DNA of 64,000 nt from Hymenopus coronatus (Eukaryota; Arthropoda; Insecta; Mantodea; Hymenopodidae): contig CM060880.1 of the NCBI GenBank assembly GCA_030762935.1, positions 19,585,001 to 19,649,000 on the forward strand, written 5' to 3'. Position numbers and translations under genes: made by a program. The notes under the pieces are model-generated. The model did no database searches. It saw nothing but the letters and a program-made list of their open reading frames with translations, and had not been told where the DNA came from. The first letter of the stretch is position 1; the number at the start of each line of letters is the position of its first letter. Below are positions 1 through 10,254 of the stretch, piece by piece.

Positions 1-200
1 AGCTATTTATCTGATGTTCTACTTCCTATTACAGTTGCAAGTGAGCTGCGTACCTAGTGGTGTAGCGACTCCTGTTATTGGATGCATTTTCAGGACATCC
101 ATCACGTTATTACATACGCGCCGATAACCTAGTCCACAAACTTCCGGAGAAGTGGACTGTACTTGCGCCCGCACCCCTCAAGTGGTTCGTCATACATTAC

Positions 201-352
201 CATAATAAAGACTCCCTTCCCCAGTAGGGCTTTGTGATCGCGACGACACACATGTCCTGCCGGCCGCCCGTCTCGAAAGGGTGGAGGTCTTGCGCTCGGC
301 CATAAATATCGACTGTAGCAAAAAACACCGCATCTCCAGCAGCGGCAGACAT
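201..352 (-). CDS. candidate first coding exon (unrecognised)
   Basis: An open minus-strand frame begins with an ATG at 352-350 and runs about 50 codons through a GC-rich patch, starting MSAAAGDAVFFATVDIYG and reaching the motif AITKPYWGRESLL. The frame then meets TGG-TAA, where the dinucleotide GT at 200-199 could be a splice donor, which would end the exon at 201. The composition is much richer in G, C and CpG than the rest of the window, and the peptide has a normal mixed amino-acid make-up rather than the low-complexity look of the other open frames here. I do not recognise the protein family. It could be a genuine edge exon, a fragment of a degraded gene, or a chance open frame. The in-frame extension upstream of the ATG lacks a clear acceptor signal. 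Confidence 0.25.
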
Positions 353-471
353 CACACGCGGCCCCTGTCTCCACAACTTCAAGTGTGCAAATCGAACTCT
401 TCGGCTTTTTAAACAGTCTTCCTTCTTTACTTCGAAGAAGCACTTAAAATCTAATTACATTTAACCGTTAA

Positions 472-684
472 GGAAAAGGGAATACATTTTCACATGAATC
501 GGCGCTAAAATACTTTCGTTTCTTCAATAAATGTCAATTGTACCATCTAAATGAGACTATTATTACTATTATTATTCTATTCTCTAATAATCTATAGTAA
601 TAAGAAGAGCTATTGTATTCCATCAACAAATTCGATACCGAAATTTCACAGAAAATACAAGTTTTGAATCTCCCTGAATCCAAA
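472..684. repeat. left direct repeat flanking a PAL840 copy
   Basis: About 210 bp here recur at 1503-1726, on the far side of the PAL840 copy at 685-1503. Both carry the same order of landmarks: a block around CTAAAATACTTTCGTTTCTT, an ATT-rich stretch, then a minus-oriented fragment of the PAL840 palindromic end that stops at TGAATCCAAA. By eye the two copies are clearly homologous with scattered substitutions. Confidence 0.8.
591..684 (-). mobile_element. PAL840 fragment, palindromic end
   Basis: This is a short minus-oriented piece of the palindrome-bearing end. It has the conserved run around ATTCGATACCGAAATTTCAC and ends at CCTGAATCCAAA. The hairpin itself has decayed. It abuts the start of a plus-oriented copy with no spacer. 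Confidence 0.75.
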
Positions 685-1503
685 TCTGTTGTATTTCATT
701 CACATGGCTTTCTCTACAACTATTTAACAAATTATTGTTAAAAAGCATGTTCTTCTATCTACTTTATAATAATAGGTATAACCGTTAGCAGAAATTGTCT
801 TAATTACTTGTCTCCTCGTAATTAGAAGGGGAAAAAGGGAATACACTAGGCTAAAACGAAAGTCCGATCTTTTAAAAGCTGGTTGTCATGTGGTTGAAAT
901 CAGTTTTTTGTGCAGGGCAAGGAGTTTGCAACTTACCACGTGAGTAAAGTTTAAATATTTTAAATCTGAAACGAATAACAAGGTATATCTCGGTCAGTTC
1001 CACGAAAAACGTATATGATCTAAAGTGTGTGTTTTAACGTGATCTACATGTTTTGAGTAGTAAGTTTTTATCTATCTCTTACGGTTTACCAGTTACGCAA
1101 AATTCATTCAGAATAAAGAGGTCTTTAGAGGCTATTCCCAGAAAATCCATGATATACATTTTATTTGCCACATAAATATCTAATATAAATCAATGTAAAG
1201 AGTAGTTTAGGGTGGGAAGATTTTTCTCAAAATCTTCGTGTCGCATCCCTGAAAAATACTAAACTTAAAAACCAAGTTTGGTATTTTACCGACTTTTCGT
1301 TTTTGAGTTATCGTGTTCACAGACGGACGGACGGACACACACACAAACAAACACACACACACACAAACAAGGATCTTTTTCCACAAATGCTTTTTTTTTA
1401 TACAGGGGACCCTAAAATCCCCGAATCTCGGTGTCGAATTTTGGGTGGAATGCAATAACTTCTCTATACACTATGTACATAGTACGTGTAGATAAAATAA
1501 AAA
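685..1503 (+). mobile_element. PAL840 copy, nearly full length
   Basis: The copy starts at TCTGTTGTATTTCATTCACA, followed by the CTTTCTCTACA block, and ends with the terminal palindrome containing ACTATGTACATAGT and a short A run. The internal conserved blocks (TATTCCCAGAAAATCCA, the TACCAAGTTTGGTATTT region, an AC-rich microsatellite, the ACCC-rich segment) are in the standard order. It is non-coding. The final repeat block reads GTAGATAAAATAAAAA, a diverged form of the usual GTAGAGAAAGTAAAAA. Flanking 210-bp direct repeats make this copy unusual. Confidence 0.9.
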
Positions 1504-1726
1504 AGGAATACACGTTCCATCAATCGGCTCTAAAATACTTTCGTTTCTTCAATAAATGTTAATCGTGCCATCTAAATGAGACGTTATTTTTATTTTTATT
1601 ATTTTTATTATTATTATTATTATATTTTCTACTAATCTATAGAAATTAGAGGAGATATTGCACTCCATCAAAAAATGCGATACCGAAATTTCACAGAAAA
1701 TACAAGTTTTGAAGCTCCCTGAATCC
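1503..1726. repeat. right direct repeat flanking a PAL840 copy
   Basis: This is the second copy of the segment at 472-684, with an expanded TTA/TTTTTA stretch near 1585-1622. The match runs through the minus PAL840 fragment up to TGAATCCAAA. Beyond that point this copy continues into more PAL840 sequence, whereas the left copy switches to the plus-oriented element. Confidence 0.8.
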
Positions 1727-1868
1727 AAAAATGGCACTTTAATACTAAGTCCCTGCGAATGCGTATATAAATGGCATTCAATACCAAACTTGGTATACAA
1801 ATTCATCTTTCAAGATGCGATGCGAAGATTTTCAAGTAAATGCTCTCTCCCCAAACTGCTCCTTAAAT
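1627..1868 (-). mobile_element. PAL840 fragment, palindromic third
   Basis: This is a minus-oriented 3' third of the family, from the degraded hairpin through CGATACCGAAATTTCAC and ACCAAACTTGGTAT to AAACTGCTCCTTAAATG, where it breaks off. It overlaps the right-hand direct repeat described at 1503-1726. Confidence 0.8.
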
Positions 1869-4267
1869 GAAAATTATTCGTTATTTTCTATAAAGACAGA
1901 GAGAAAAAAAGTATATCGATTTTCATTAAATAATATCTATATGCTTACGATATTTGCATGAAAAAAATAGCCCATGTGAGCACTTCGTTATGAAACACTT
2001 TGGTATCTGATAATCTGAAAGAAAAAAATTCTTTCTCACAAAAAACATCACAGAGCATCTATCGCTTTAGGCTACTGTGTCCTCCTTATACCTGCGCCGA
2101 AATCTTTAAATGTTTCACAAAAGTATCTGGGTTAACAAATCCTAACAGAGAATAGTTTTGTTGAAGACAGTAGAGAAAATCATGTGAACGCAATTGGTAT
2201 ACAGCATTTGTTTTTAAATTGACTTGCCGACATACCTTTCAGGAATGGTGCCATATCCATAATATTGGTTTTGTCAGGACAATTTCGGTGGAAATTAAAT
2301 GCCCAAACTCTAAAGAAATAGTAATAATACCCACTTACACTATTTGTCAAATGTTTTAGGTCAAAATGAAAACAAAAGCCGGTTCTGTGTGAGCTAAAAT
2401 CCCTGACTTTAGTATTCAATTCATCGTGATAAAATAGTACGTTGAATCCGTTGTTTCCAAGTTAGGCTTGCTTTAATATTTGACATTTGCCAGTTGATAA
2501 TTGGACACCCTCCCATATGTTTTGATTAAAGCATCCGCCAGAGGTTATCGTGCTGTTAAAGGTTACACGTTTTTATTTCTAATGAAGTCATTAGAAGCGG
2601 TCTGGTGAACGACAAAGTTGGCGAAGATTTTTCCACGCCCAATGAAATGTACATACTCCGGAATCAAAGCATTATTCAATGCATTATGATTGCAACAATG
2701 ACAATTACCAACACTGAGAAAGGCAGCCATAATTAATTTTTCCAAAAGGCGCCTGCGTCAGATTATCAATCAGGTGCGCCAAACTGCACTAGAACATTCA
2801 CCATACAAATACTTTCTTTCACTGTCGCCTTACGATTTTAATTTGTTCCGAAAGATGAAAATTTGCGACGTGAAGATTCGCAACAGTCTATCAGCCGCGA
2901 AAACGACACCGTTGACTTTCAAGCCATGAGAAAGCAGACAGTAAACATTTATTTAAACATTATTTGCTGGCCAACATTTATGTCGAGATCCAAATAGTTC
3001 AGTGATTTATCAAGCAACTTCAACTTGAAATATGAACTGATACAAAACTTGTCAATGCCTCTTGCCTGAAATTGTTCTGCCATATTCAAGCATTCCTACC
3101 ATATTATTACGTGTTTAGCTTTACATCTTTTTATAACGCTTGTGTTTAAAATGGCAATTGTCTAGCTTATATAATAACTCCATTATAGCCAAAGTGTATT
3201 ACAAATGTTTCAAATTTCAACGCTAAGGTTATGAAGCACGACAGACCTTAGAGAGCCATTTTCCCCAGTTCACTCACTGACTTCAACCCTAATTCATTAG
3301 AGGTGCTTCCGGATAACAGAGGTGGGTTGCAACTTGTGAAGATGCCGCCGATTCCCGGATGTGGTCGAGAGAGGGAGAGAGAAAAAGAGAAAAGTGACGT
3401 CACGATCGTGCAACCTAATTGCTGCTTCTCACGCCCTCATCAGAAGAGAAGCTGTTAAATTCCTGCGGTGGTCAGTTGAGGCTTCGGCCTCTTCAAGGTC
3501 AAGCAGGGATAGAGTATGACCTTGGAATAGGACCAGCCCCAGAAACTGTGTTTCGTACGTCTTCAGGCTTCAGCAATGGGCAAAGAATGCTCCAGGGCGT
3601 TTACCAAATACCGCCAAAAGAGCACGAGGGTCAAATTACGTCGAGATTATGTACATCAAATGATACGTATTAAGAATTTTAACTGTGCGTTTTGAGGCGC
3701 TAGAATGAAGAATAAAAGGCACATCTTAATTGAAGTCCTCTTCATTCTCAGTGAATTTTATGCAGTTGAAAAATTCTGATGTATTTAAACTTATGAAAAC
3801 GGAACAAACTACATCAATCAGTGAAAATAAGCAAATTTGCTGTCCATGTGATACTGTAAGTGTGACACGATCATTTAAATAAATTTAAAAATAGCATATT
3901 TTTAAGCCTCATTGTAAAATTTCGGGACTATGTGCTTATTAGCACTTAAAGTAGAATTTTAAACACTTGTACAAAATATGCATAGGCTGAGCTAAGAGCA
4001 TTTAATACATGTAAATTTTCGAATGAAGTTCTCTTGATTGTAATATATAGACACCCAACAGCATTAAAAATGTCACTTATAATGCAAGGAGGACAATGTG
4101 TTGTACACTAACCTCACCAAAGTTTGATAGGTGTTTTTTTTTCTTTTCTTTCTTTTTTTTTTTTTCCCCTAACAAATTAAAACCGCATACTTGGTTTCTA
4201 GTTCAATAAGGAACACAAATCTGAAATTTTGCTTCAAATTTTTCAAAAGTTGTATCATAAGAAGCCC
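1869..4267. other. unique AT-rich intergenic DNA
   Basis: I see no supported gene or repeat copy here. There is a small GA-rich run near 3368-3394 and a polypyrimidine run near 4132-4166. An 84-codon frame at 3419-3673 has no recognisable motif. Confidence 0.5.
3395..3402. promoter_or_regulatory. palindromic CRE-type motif TGACGTCA
   Basis: A perfect TGACGTCA octamer lies in a locally GC-richer patch just before an 84-codon open frame at 3419. The motif matches the CREB/ATF binding consensus. Without a supported transcript this is only a motif match. Confidence 0.2.
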
Positions 4268-5123
4268 ATTTTTACTTTCTCTACACGTATTATGTACATA
4301 GTGTATAGAGAAGGTATTGCATTCCACCAAAAAATTCGATACCGAGATTTCACCGGAAATACATGTTTTGGGTCCCACTGAATCAAAAAAAAAAAAAAAA
4401 AAAGTATTTTTACAAAAAGACCCATGTGTATGTGTGCGTGTGTCTGTGGACAGCGCAGCTCAAAAACGAAAACACCGTTGAATACCAAACTTGGTATTTA
4501 AGTTTGATTTCTTTCAAGGATGCGACACTAAGATTTCCAATACAATACCCCCACCCCCAACTACCCTTTACATGGAACTTTTTCGAAAATTTTGATATTT
4601 TCTCAAAAATGGCCCTAAAATGTTTGATTAAAAATATCCTATAATAAAGATATTTACCTGACAAATAATATGTATATCTTGAATTTTCTGGGAATAGCCT
4701 CTGAAGACTATTTTATTCTGGATGAATTTTAGGGAATTTTGCATAACTGCTAAACTGTATGAGATACACAAAAACCACACAAAAAATGAAGAGCACATTA
4801 AAACACACAATTTATATAACATGTATTTTTTTCATGGAGTTGATCGTTTTTGAGATATTCTTTGTTATTGGATTCAGCTTTGAAAAACGTATACTTTTCT
4901 CGTACAGGAATTCGGCAACTCCTGTCCATACAAACAAAGGAACTTATCACAGCAACCAGTTTTTGACTCACTTTAACCAATGGTACTCCCTTATTTCTCT
5001 TCTACTTACAAGGAAGCAAGTAATAAGACGATTTCTGCTAATTTTTCTCAATTAGAATGAAGTAAATAGAAGCATTGTTGCAGAGATGTACAGAAAGTCA
5101 TGTTAATGGAACACATTAGATTT
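4268..5123 (-). mobile_element. PAL840 copy, full length
   Basis: This is one of the cleanest copies. The left edge has the terminal block TTTTTACTTTCTCTACACG and palindrome, followed by CGATACCGAGATTTCACCGG, an A run, a GT-rich microsatellite, ACCAAACTTGGTATTTAAG, TACCCTTTACATGGAAC, and finally GAAAGTCATGTTAATGGAAC at the opposite end. It is about 856 bp and non-coding. Apparent open frames inside it are interrupted in sister copies. Confidence 0.93.
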
Positions 5124-6124
5124 TATTATTTAAAGCAGTGCGTTCCTTATACTGTCGGGTTGTAGATTAAGGGAGTGCATTACACTGAGGGATTTATTAA
5201 CCGCCCGCGCTATTTACGAGTGACAGCAAAATGCAATATTTATAACTGATCTTGATAGAATAGTTGGTTCCTTATTAAGCTTATGTTTAGTAATTCCAAT
5301 TATGTCAGGATTATATTTGGCTATACACTATTCAGCACAGATTAATCTAGCCTGTCCCATAGTAACCCATATTTGGCGAGACAAATAATATGGTTGACTT
5401 CTACGTACACTACATGCCATGGGTACTAACCAACCTTGTTATTGGTTGTGTTGATAGTGTTCATCTGCACTAAGGCTTTCCTTGAATTCCTCTTCGTTAC
5501 AAGATCGTAGTTCATTAACTGCCAATATTTAGAGAGCGTTCGAATGATGCATCAATTTCCCCTGTTGTAATTTTTTTTTTTTTTTTGGGGGGGCGCCTTC
5601 GTAGGTTTATCGTTGCGGTGTGGTAACTGTATTAATGAGACATCTAACAGATTTTCTGCCTTAATGGAATACCAAAAGATTTCTCCTGAAGGTTTCTACA
5701 CGCCTGTTTTACTAAGTATCGTACATAAACATTCTTTATTCAGCATCAGTTTTCGGGAGGTATTTCGTGGACCAAAAAGAGTAAATTATTAATTCACACA
5801 CGCACAGCTCAGATGCCTTATATAAACTTTTACTTTTGGAATGCATAATGAACAAACTCAAGTCTTTGCAGCTGGTTCTGTAGGCAGCAACTGATACAGT
5901 CGATATTCGAAGACTTGAGAAGGGCATTCACCGCTACTGTGCTGCGGAAAAATACCGAGGTAACTACAGAGAAAGCGAACTAGGCATATACGTGTTCTAT
6001 GGACCGCCTACAAATGAAACGCATGGTAGTTTAAAATGTTATTTTAAGTGAGCTTTTCGAAGCCTCTGGTCTACCATACCTGGAGGACGAGATTAGGCGT
6101 CGGGCAACAAAATTCAACGAAGGG
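5124..6124. other. intergenic DNA, no gene seen
   Basis: This is mostly AT-rich DNA of ordinary complexity. A T run followed by a G run lies at about 5571-5594. I see no repeat copy or supported coding region. Confidence 0.5.
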
Positions 6125-6260
6125 TTACCATTCCATCGGAGCGCCCTCGTTAGGGCTCTTGGGGATTACAATCCCATAAACCGCCGCTTCAGGCGATACC
6201 GGCTTCCCCGCATGGCTTGCGGGCATCCCCGGTAACGAAGGAGCAATTACCCACAGCTGT
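6125..6260 (+). pseudogene. possible LINE RNase H scrap
   Basis: A plus-strand frame reads PAWLAGIPGNEGA around 6209-6247. It resembles the conserved stretch of RNase H domains in non-LTR retrotransposons, typically of the type 'P-x-H-x-GIPGNE-x-AD'. An in-frame stop lies upstream (after GLLGITIP). The segment is GC-richer than its surroundings. The match rests on one short motif, so an unrelated origin is quite possible. It directly precedes a transposase relic. Confidence 0.25.
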
Positions 6261-6289
6261 ATGGGAAAAATAATATTGAGACGGGCTTC

Positions 6290-6729
6290 ATCGCAGACAA
6301 ACCGCATAGTCAACCAAAGACAATGAGAAGCAGACGTGTAATGTCAGGACATCCAGCGCATACTGCACACAAACATCGGACCAATCTTTTTTGACAGCAA
6401 AATGACTGAGACACACCTGAAGATGGTCAAGTTAAACACATTACAGTGTGCCAGTATCCAATTGGCAGGACTCGCATTTTCCATGTTGGTTTAGTTGTCG
6501 AGGTTCTGTGGAGTAACTCCCGAGATGTCCTGACATCACTAGACTTTTTCTTTCTGTAGGGCCATTTGAAAGCGACGGCATATGCAGAGGAAATGCGATC
6601 GATCCCTGGGTCATCTGGAGTGCTGTGATATCACTCCAGTCGTCCTTTAGTCACGTCATGGATGACTGGAGAAGAAGCCTCAAGTTTTGTGCAACAGTTT
6701 AAGGAAGACGCATTGAATACATTTTGTGA
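6290..6729 (+). pseudogene. Tc1/mariner-like transposase relic
   Basis: Three frame-shifted plus-strand segments line up in order with the catalytic half of a Tc1/mariner-like transposase of the type widespread in arthropods. Residues IGPIFFDSKMTETHLKM occur at about 6376-6426. RGSVE-stop-LPRCPDIT (6499-6540) and SLDFFFL-stop-GHLKATAYAEEM (6536-6595) correspond to the family's 'RRG-x-x-EWPPRSPDLTPLDFFLWGHLK' region. DDWRRSLKFCATV-stop-GRRIEYIL-stop (6661-6729) corresponds to the C-terminal 'RR-x-x-C-x-x-x-NGGHIEHLL' tail. There are at least three internal stops and two frame changes, so it is dead. The N-terminal DNA-binding half is not recognisable, and I did not find terminal inverted repeats. 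Confidence 0.75.
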
Positions 6730-7824
6730 CTCCCTGGTAGTAGCATGCTTACGGACACACTGCATATAGAATGTCTATGAAAACAAATGGTAACACAAAA
6801 AGGTATGCTACTACTATACATTGCACTGTTTTGTCGTCTACCTAAATTACCATACTTAAATTCAGCTAAGATTAGATTTGCTTCCAGGTTTTTATTAGAT
6901 ACGTTGCACGCTACATATCTTATTGGTAAGTTTTATCAAGTATAAAAACTGCTTGCATATTCAATGGAATTACTGCTTGGAGTTATAAAATGCAGCAGAT
7001 TTTGTTTTACAGACACTGCAGCTTACCGGTCTGTGTTTTTACCTTAGAAAAGAACAGCAAAATAATGAAAACACTCATGTATCCTCAAGCTGTTATTCTG
7101 CTTGTTTAATGTATACTGCTTAACAAAACACTGCACTGTTTCCGTCAGTTATGTATGCATTTTTGTTATTATTATAATACATAAACATTAATAATAATTA
7201 TTGTTCGTGAAGCTTGCCAAAGGCTGATGTTATATTAATTTTCCGTTTTTTATCCACAGTATTACGTAATTAGTTCGTTGCATTGATACTACACCCTTTT
7301 ATGACTATAGAAGCAAAACTGAAATACTAAAATAAAAGATACATAATATAGAATCATTAAAAAGCTATAAAATTGCGGTTGTCTAAGTTTTATTCGCAAA
7401 AACCTCCACTACAGTAAAAAAGGTAGTGAAAATTACAGATTATTTAAATGGAATTGTTTAAATATTATTCGACAATACAGCCTTAACTGTTTTCTGTTTT
7501 AAAACTATTGATTGTAACAGGAATCAAATTTAATTTTTTGACTTTGTAATTTAAAATAGTCAGCATTATATTGTTTGCTTTAAGCATTGTCGCTTTAACA
7601 TCTACAAAATAGGAGGGCTTAAAGTTGCTTTCTGTGCAATCTATTTTTGTTCTGAGAATAAACCTTCTGACAGCTTATTAATTCTTTCTGCATCGTAATG
7701 TTGCATGGTGACTTCGGATAATGAATAGCATGTACTTATCCAGTGTTTATCTGTACTGTGTATAACCCACACATTCTAGTGGGGGTCGCTAGAAATACAA
7801 TTCTAACCAATTTACTCCAGAATG
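6730..7824. other. unique AT-rich intergenic DNA
   Basis: I see no gene or repeat copy. The stretch is strongly AT-rich with scattered TTATTA runs. Confidence 0.5.
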
Positions 7825-7921
7825 TCAATATTATGGGTGTTTTGGACCAACACGTCTTCTGATACCTGAATAAAAAAAATTAAAAAGCACTTTTGGAAAA
7901 TGGTCCATGTAGATGCGTATG

Positions 7922-7966
<45 letters not shown>

Positions 7967-8470
7967 ACAGCATTAACTCAAAAACTAAATTTTAGCTCTC
8001 AGTTCTTTATAAATATGCGACAAGATTATAACTATACCCCAATTCTACTCTATTTGTTTATTTATTTCCTTAAAACTAACGATTTTAATTAAAATTGGCA
8101 TATGTTTATACTTGTATGACATCTTGATTTTTCTACAAATAGCCACTAAATTCCTCTTCATTCTAGATAAATTGTCACAATTGGGGGGGGGGGGGAGATA
8201 CACAAAAATAAAGTTCTCGTTAAAATATAGTATATGTAACATTTTCCGAGATATTTGCTATTGTTTGAATTTTCCATTTATACCTTTTGGTCGTTCTAAG
8301 TCGTCATTCATTTGCTTCTCCTCGTCATGCACAAAATGGAATTGGAGTATATAGCGACTTACTTTGTAAATATTCGATTATCGCTAAGTAACCAACTCAG
8401 TTCTGAAAACGTTAATCTCGATTAACATTAAGTAGATAACATTAAGCTTTTGTGACCAGAGTGGATGGAG
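7825..8470 (-). mobile_element. PAL840 copy, highly diverged
   Basis: A decayed minus-oriented copy is recognisable by landmark order: CCTGAATAAAAAAAATT, a dinucleotide run at the position of the GT-rich microsatellite (here GA), AACTCAAAAACTAAATTTTAG, ATATGCGACAAGAT, TAACGATTTTAATTAAAAT, ATCTTGATTTTTCTACAAATAGCC and TTCCGAGATATTTGCTATTG. Both termini are lost. A G13 run interrupts it at 8183-8195. Confidence 0.6.
7925..7964. repeat. (GA)n microsatellite
   Basis: A perfect GA dinucleotide run of 40 bp sits at the PAL840 position that is normally GT/AC-rich. Confidence 0.95.
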
Positions 8471-9034
8471 AAATTTGTGTGATTGTAAACATGAATATGT
8501 AGCATGTACCGACCTTGTGTAATATTAGTTTCAATAAATATTTAGAAAAAAAAAACAAATGTAATATTTACTGTTCATAAATTTTGAACATAGGGATGTA
8601 CTTTCAGTACACTGCAACAGGCTCTCGAAATAAACCAAAACCTTGTTGACAATCTACAAAAATCTGATGTGTTACACTCACATGACTCTCTAGCTGCTCT
8701 ACAAAATTGTTACAAAAGATTATTCTTCCTTCTACACAATGCTAATCGAGATAAACATTAGCAGAATGTTCTTATTACTTAGTTCCTTATAAGTAGAGGG
8801 GAAATAAGGGAATGTACTAGTCTAAAGTGATAGTCAAATGCTTTAAAAGCTATCGGTATGCGATTGTCATTGCAAATTGCTTCTTTGCTTGGCCAGAAGT
8901 AGAACAAAAGAAAACGGACACTTCCTGTCTGAGAAAAGTATAAGTACATCACAATTGAAACCAATAACAAGGAATATCTCGGAAACGGTTACTTCCACAA
9001 CAAAAAGGTAAGGACATAAATTGTGTGTTTTGAC

Positions 9035-9036
<2 letters not shown>

Positions 9037-9098
<62 letters not shown>
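9037..9098. repeat. (TC)n microsatellite
   Basis: A TC dinucleotide run of 62 bp lies inside a PAL840 copy. It explains the Arg-Glu repeat open frames on the opposite strand, which are not genes. Confidence 0.97.
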
Positions 9099-9102
<4 letters not shown>

Positions 9103-9480
9103 GCTTTAGCAGTTAAGCAAAATGCATCCATTATAAAAAGGTCTTCAGAGGCTATTCCCATAAAAATCAAGATAACACATTTTATTTAGAATCTAAAGGA
9201 TTCTAAATTGTTTTAATATACGGGATTTTAATCAAAATCGTTAGAGCCATTTTAAGAGAATCTAAATTTTTGAAAAATGTTCCGTGTAAAGGGTAGTTTG
9301 TGGTTGGAGGGATTTTCTTGAAAATCATGTTGCATCCTTGGAAGATACCAAATCTAAATACCAAGTTTGGTATTTAACGATCTTTTCGTTTTTGAGCTAT
9401 GCTGTCCACAGACAGACACACACGGACCTTTTATGACTTTTTTTTTTTTTTTGGATTTAGGGGTCTCAAAATATGTATTT

Positions 9481-9562
9481 CCGGTGAAATCTCGGTATCA
9501 AAATGTTGGGTGCATCACAATCCGGTGAAATCTCGGTATCAAAATGTTGGGTGCATTACAAT
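9481..9562 (+). repeat. tandem duplication, 41-bp unit x2
   Basis: Two adjacent 41-bp units starting CCGGTGAAATCTCGGTATCA differ at one base (CATCACAAT versus CATTACAAT). The unit is the segment just internal to the PAL840 terminal palindrome. Other copies carry it once. Confidence 0.95.
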
Positions 9563-9609
9563 ACCTTCTCTATACACTATGTACATAGTACGTGTAGAGA
9601 AAGCAAAAA

Positions 9610-10254
9610 TACATGCACCGTTTTGATTAACTTCCATTATATAAACGTCACAATCTGAGATGTGAATTAGGAAGGCAGATGAGCGAGTGGGCAAGTCACG
9701 TGTGCGCCGACGGTTTCCTTAATTACAAGAAAGAACATTGCGTTGGATGAAAGATCAAACGGTAGACCTTCAAGACGCCCTTAACGTTTACGTGGGAAGC
9801 TCTTCAACTGCTGAAAGCATTAACAGTTCGGAACGGATTGTCAAAGCTACCGTACAAGTAATTTTACTTTCAAAGGCGGCCTATTAGCCCTGTTTCTAAC
9901 AGTTAGAAATTGCCTATGTGGACCTCCATTTGCTCCTCTACTACCGTCGATTATGCCATTCTAGGTCACGTTCTCGTAATGCGAATATCTGTTTTTCGTT
10001 TTTCAATGCATTGCGAGCAATTTCTTGGGATGGTCATTAGTCATTAGCAACGAATAGTCAGAAATAATTATCTGATTCTGTAAGTCGCTTTTCCAGCGAA
10101 CCTATTATTTTTCAAATGCGAGGTTCAGTTGCAACAGTTGATAAGGTCACTTAATGCGATTAGAATACACAGGCAAGAACACTTGTGTTTTCAATAAAAC
10201 TACACTCTTCAGCAACGTCTTTCTCCCTGTACCGCACTTTCAATGTCTGAGAAC
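9610..10254. other. intergenic DNA, no gene seen
   Basis: This is unique sequence of more balanced composition. I recognise no repeat or coding signal. Confidence 0.5.

Larger units (their letters stand above)
8663..9609 (+). mobile_element. PAL840 copy, full length with insertions
   Basis: It starts TCTGATGTGTTACACTCACA and ends with the full palindrome followed by GTAGAGAAAGCAAAAA. It is longer than usual for two visible reasons: a 62-bp TC run at 9037-9098 replaces part of the central region, and a perfect-period 41-bp unit is duplicated in tandem at 9481-9562 near the palindromic end. Its 5' half shares private variants (TCTCTAGCTGCTCTAC, CACAATTGAAACCAATAAC) with the copies at 16584 and 27866, marking a subfamily. 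Confidence 0.92.

Noticed and set aside
4268..5123. PAL840 as a classic MITE with terminal inverted repeats
   Set aside because: The shared inverted blocks are subterminal (about 25-30 bp from the start end), the outermost sequences are not inverse of each other, and no constant target duplication was seen. The idea is weakened but not excluded.
8867..9170. Arg-Glu repeat protein on the minus strand
   Set aside because: It is the translation of a TC microsatellite inside a PAL840 copy.
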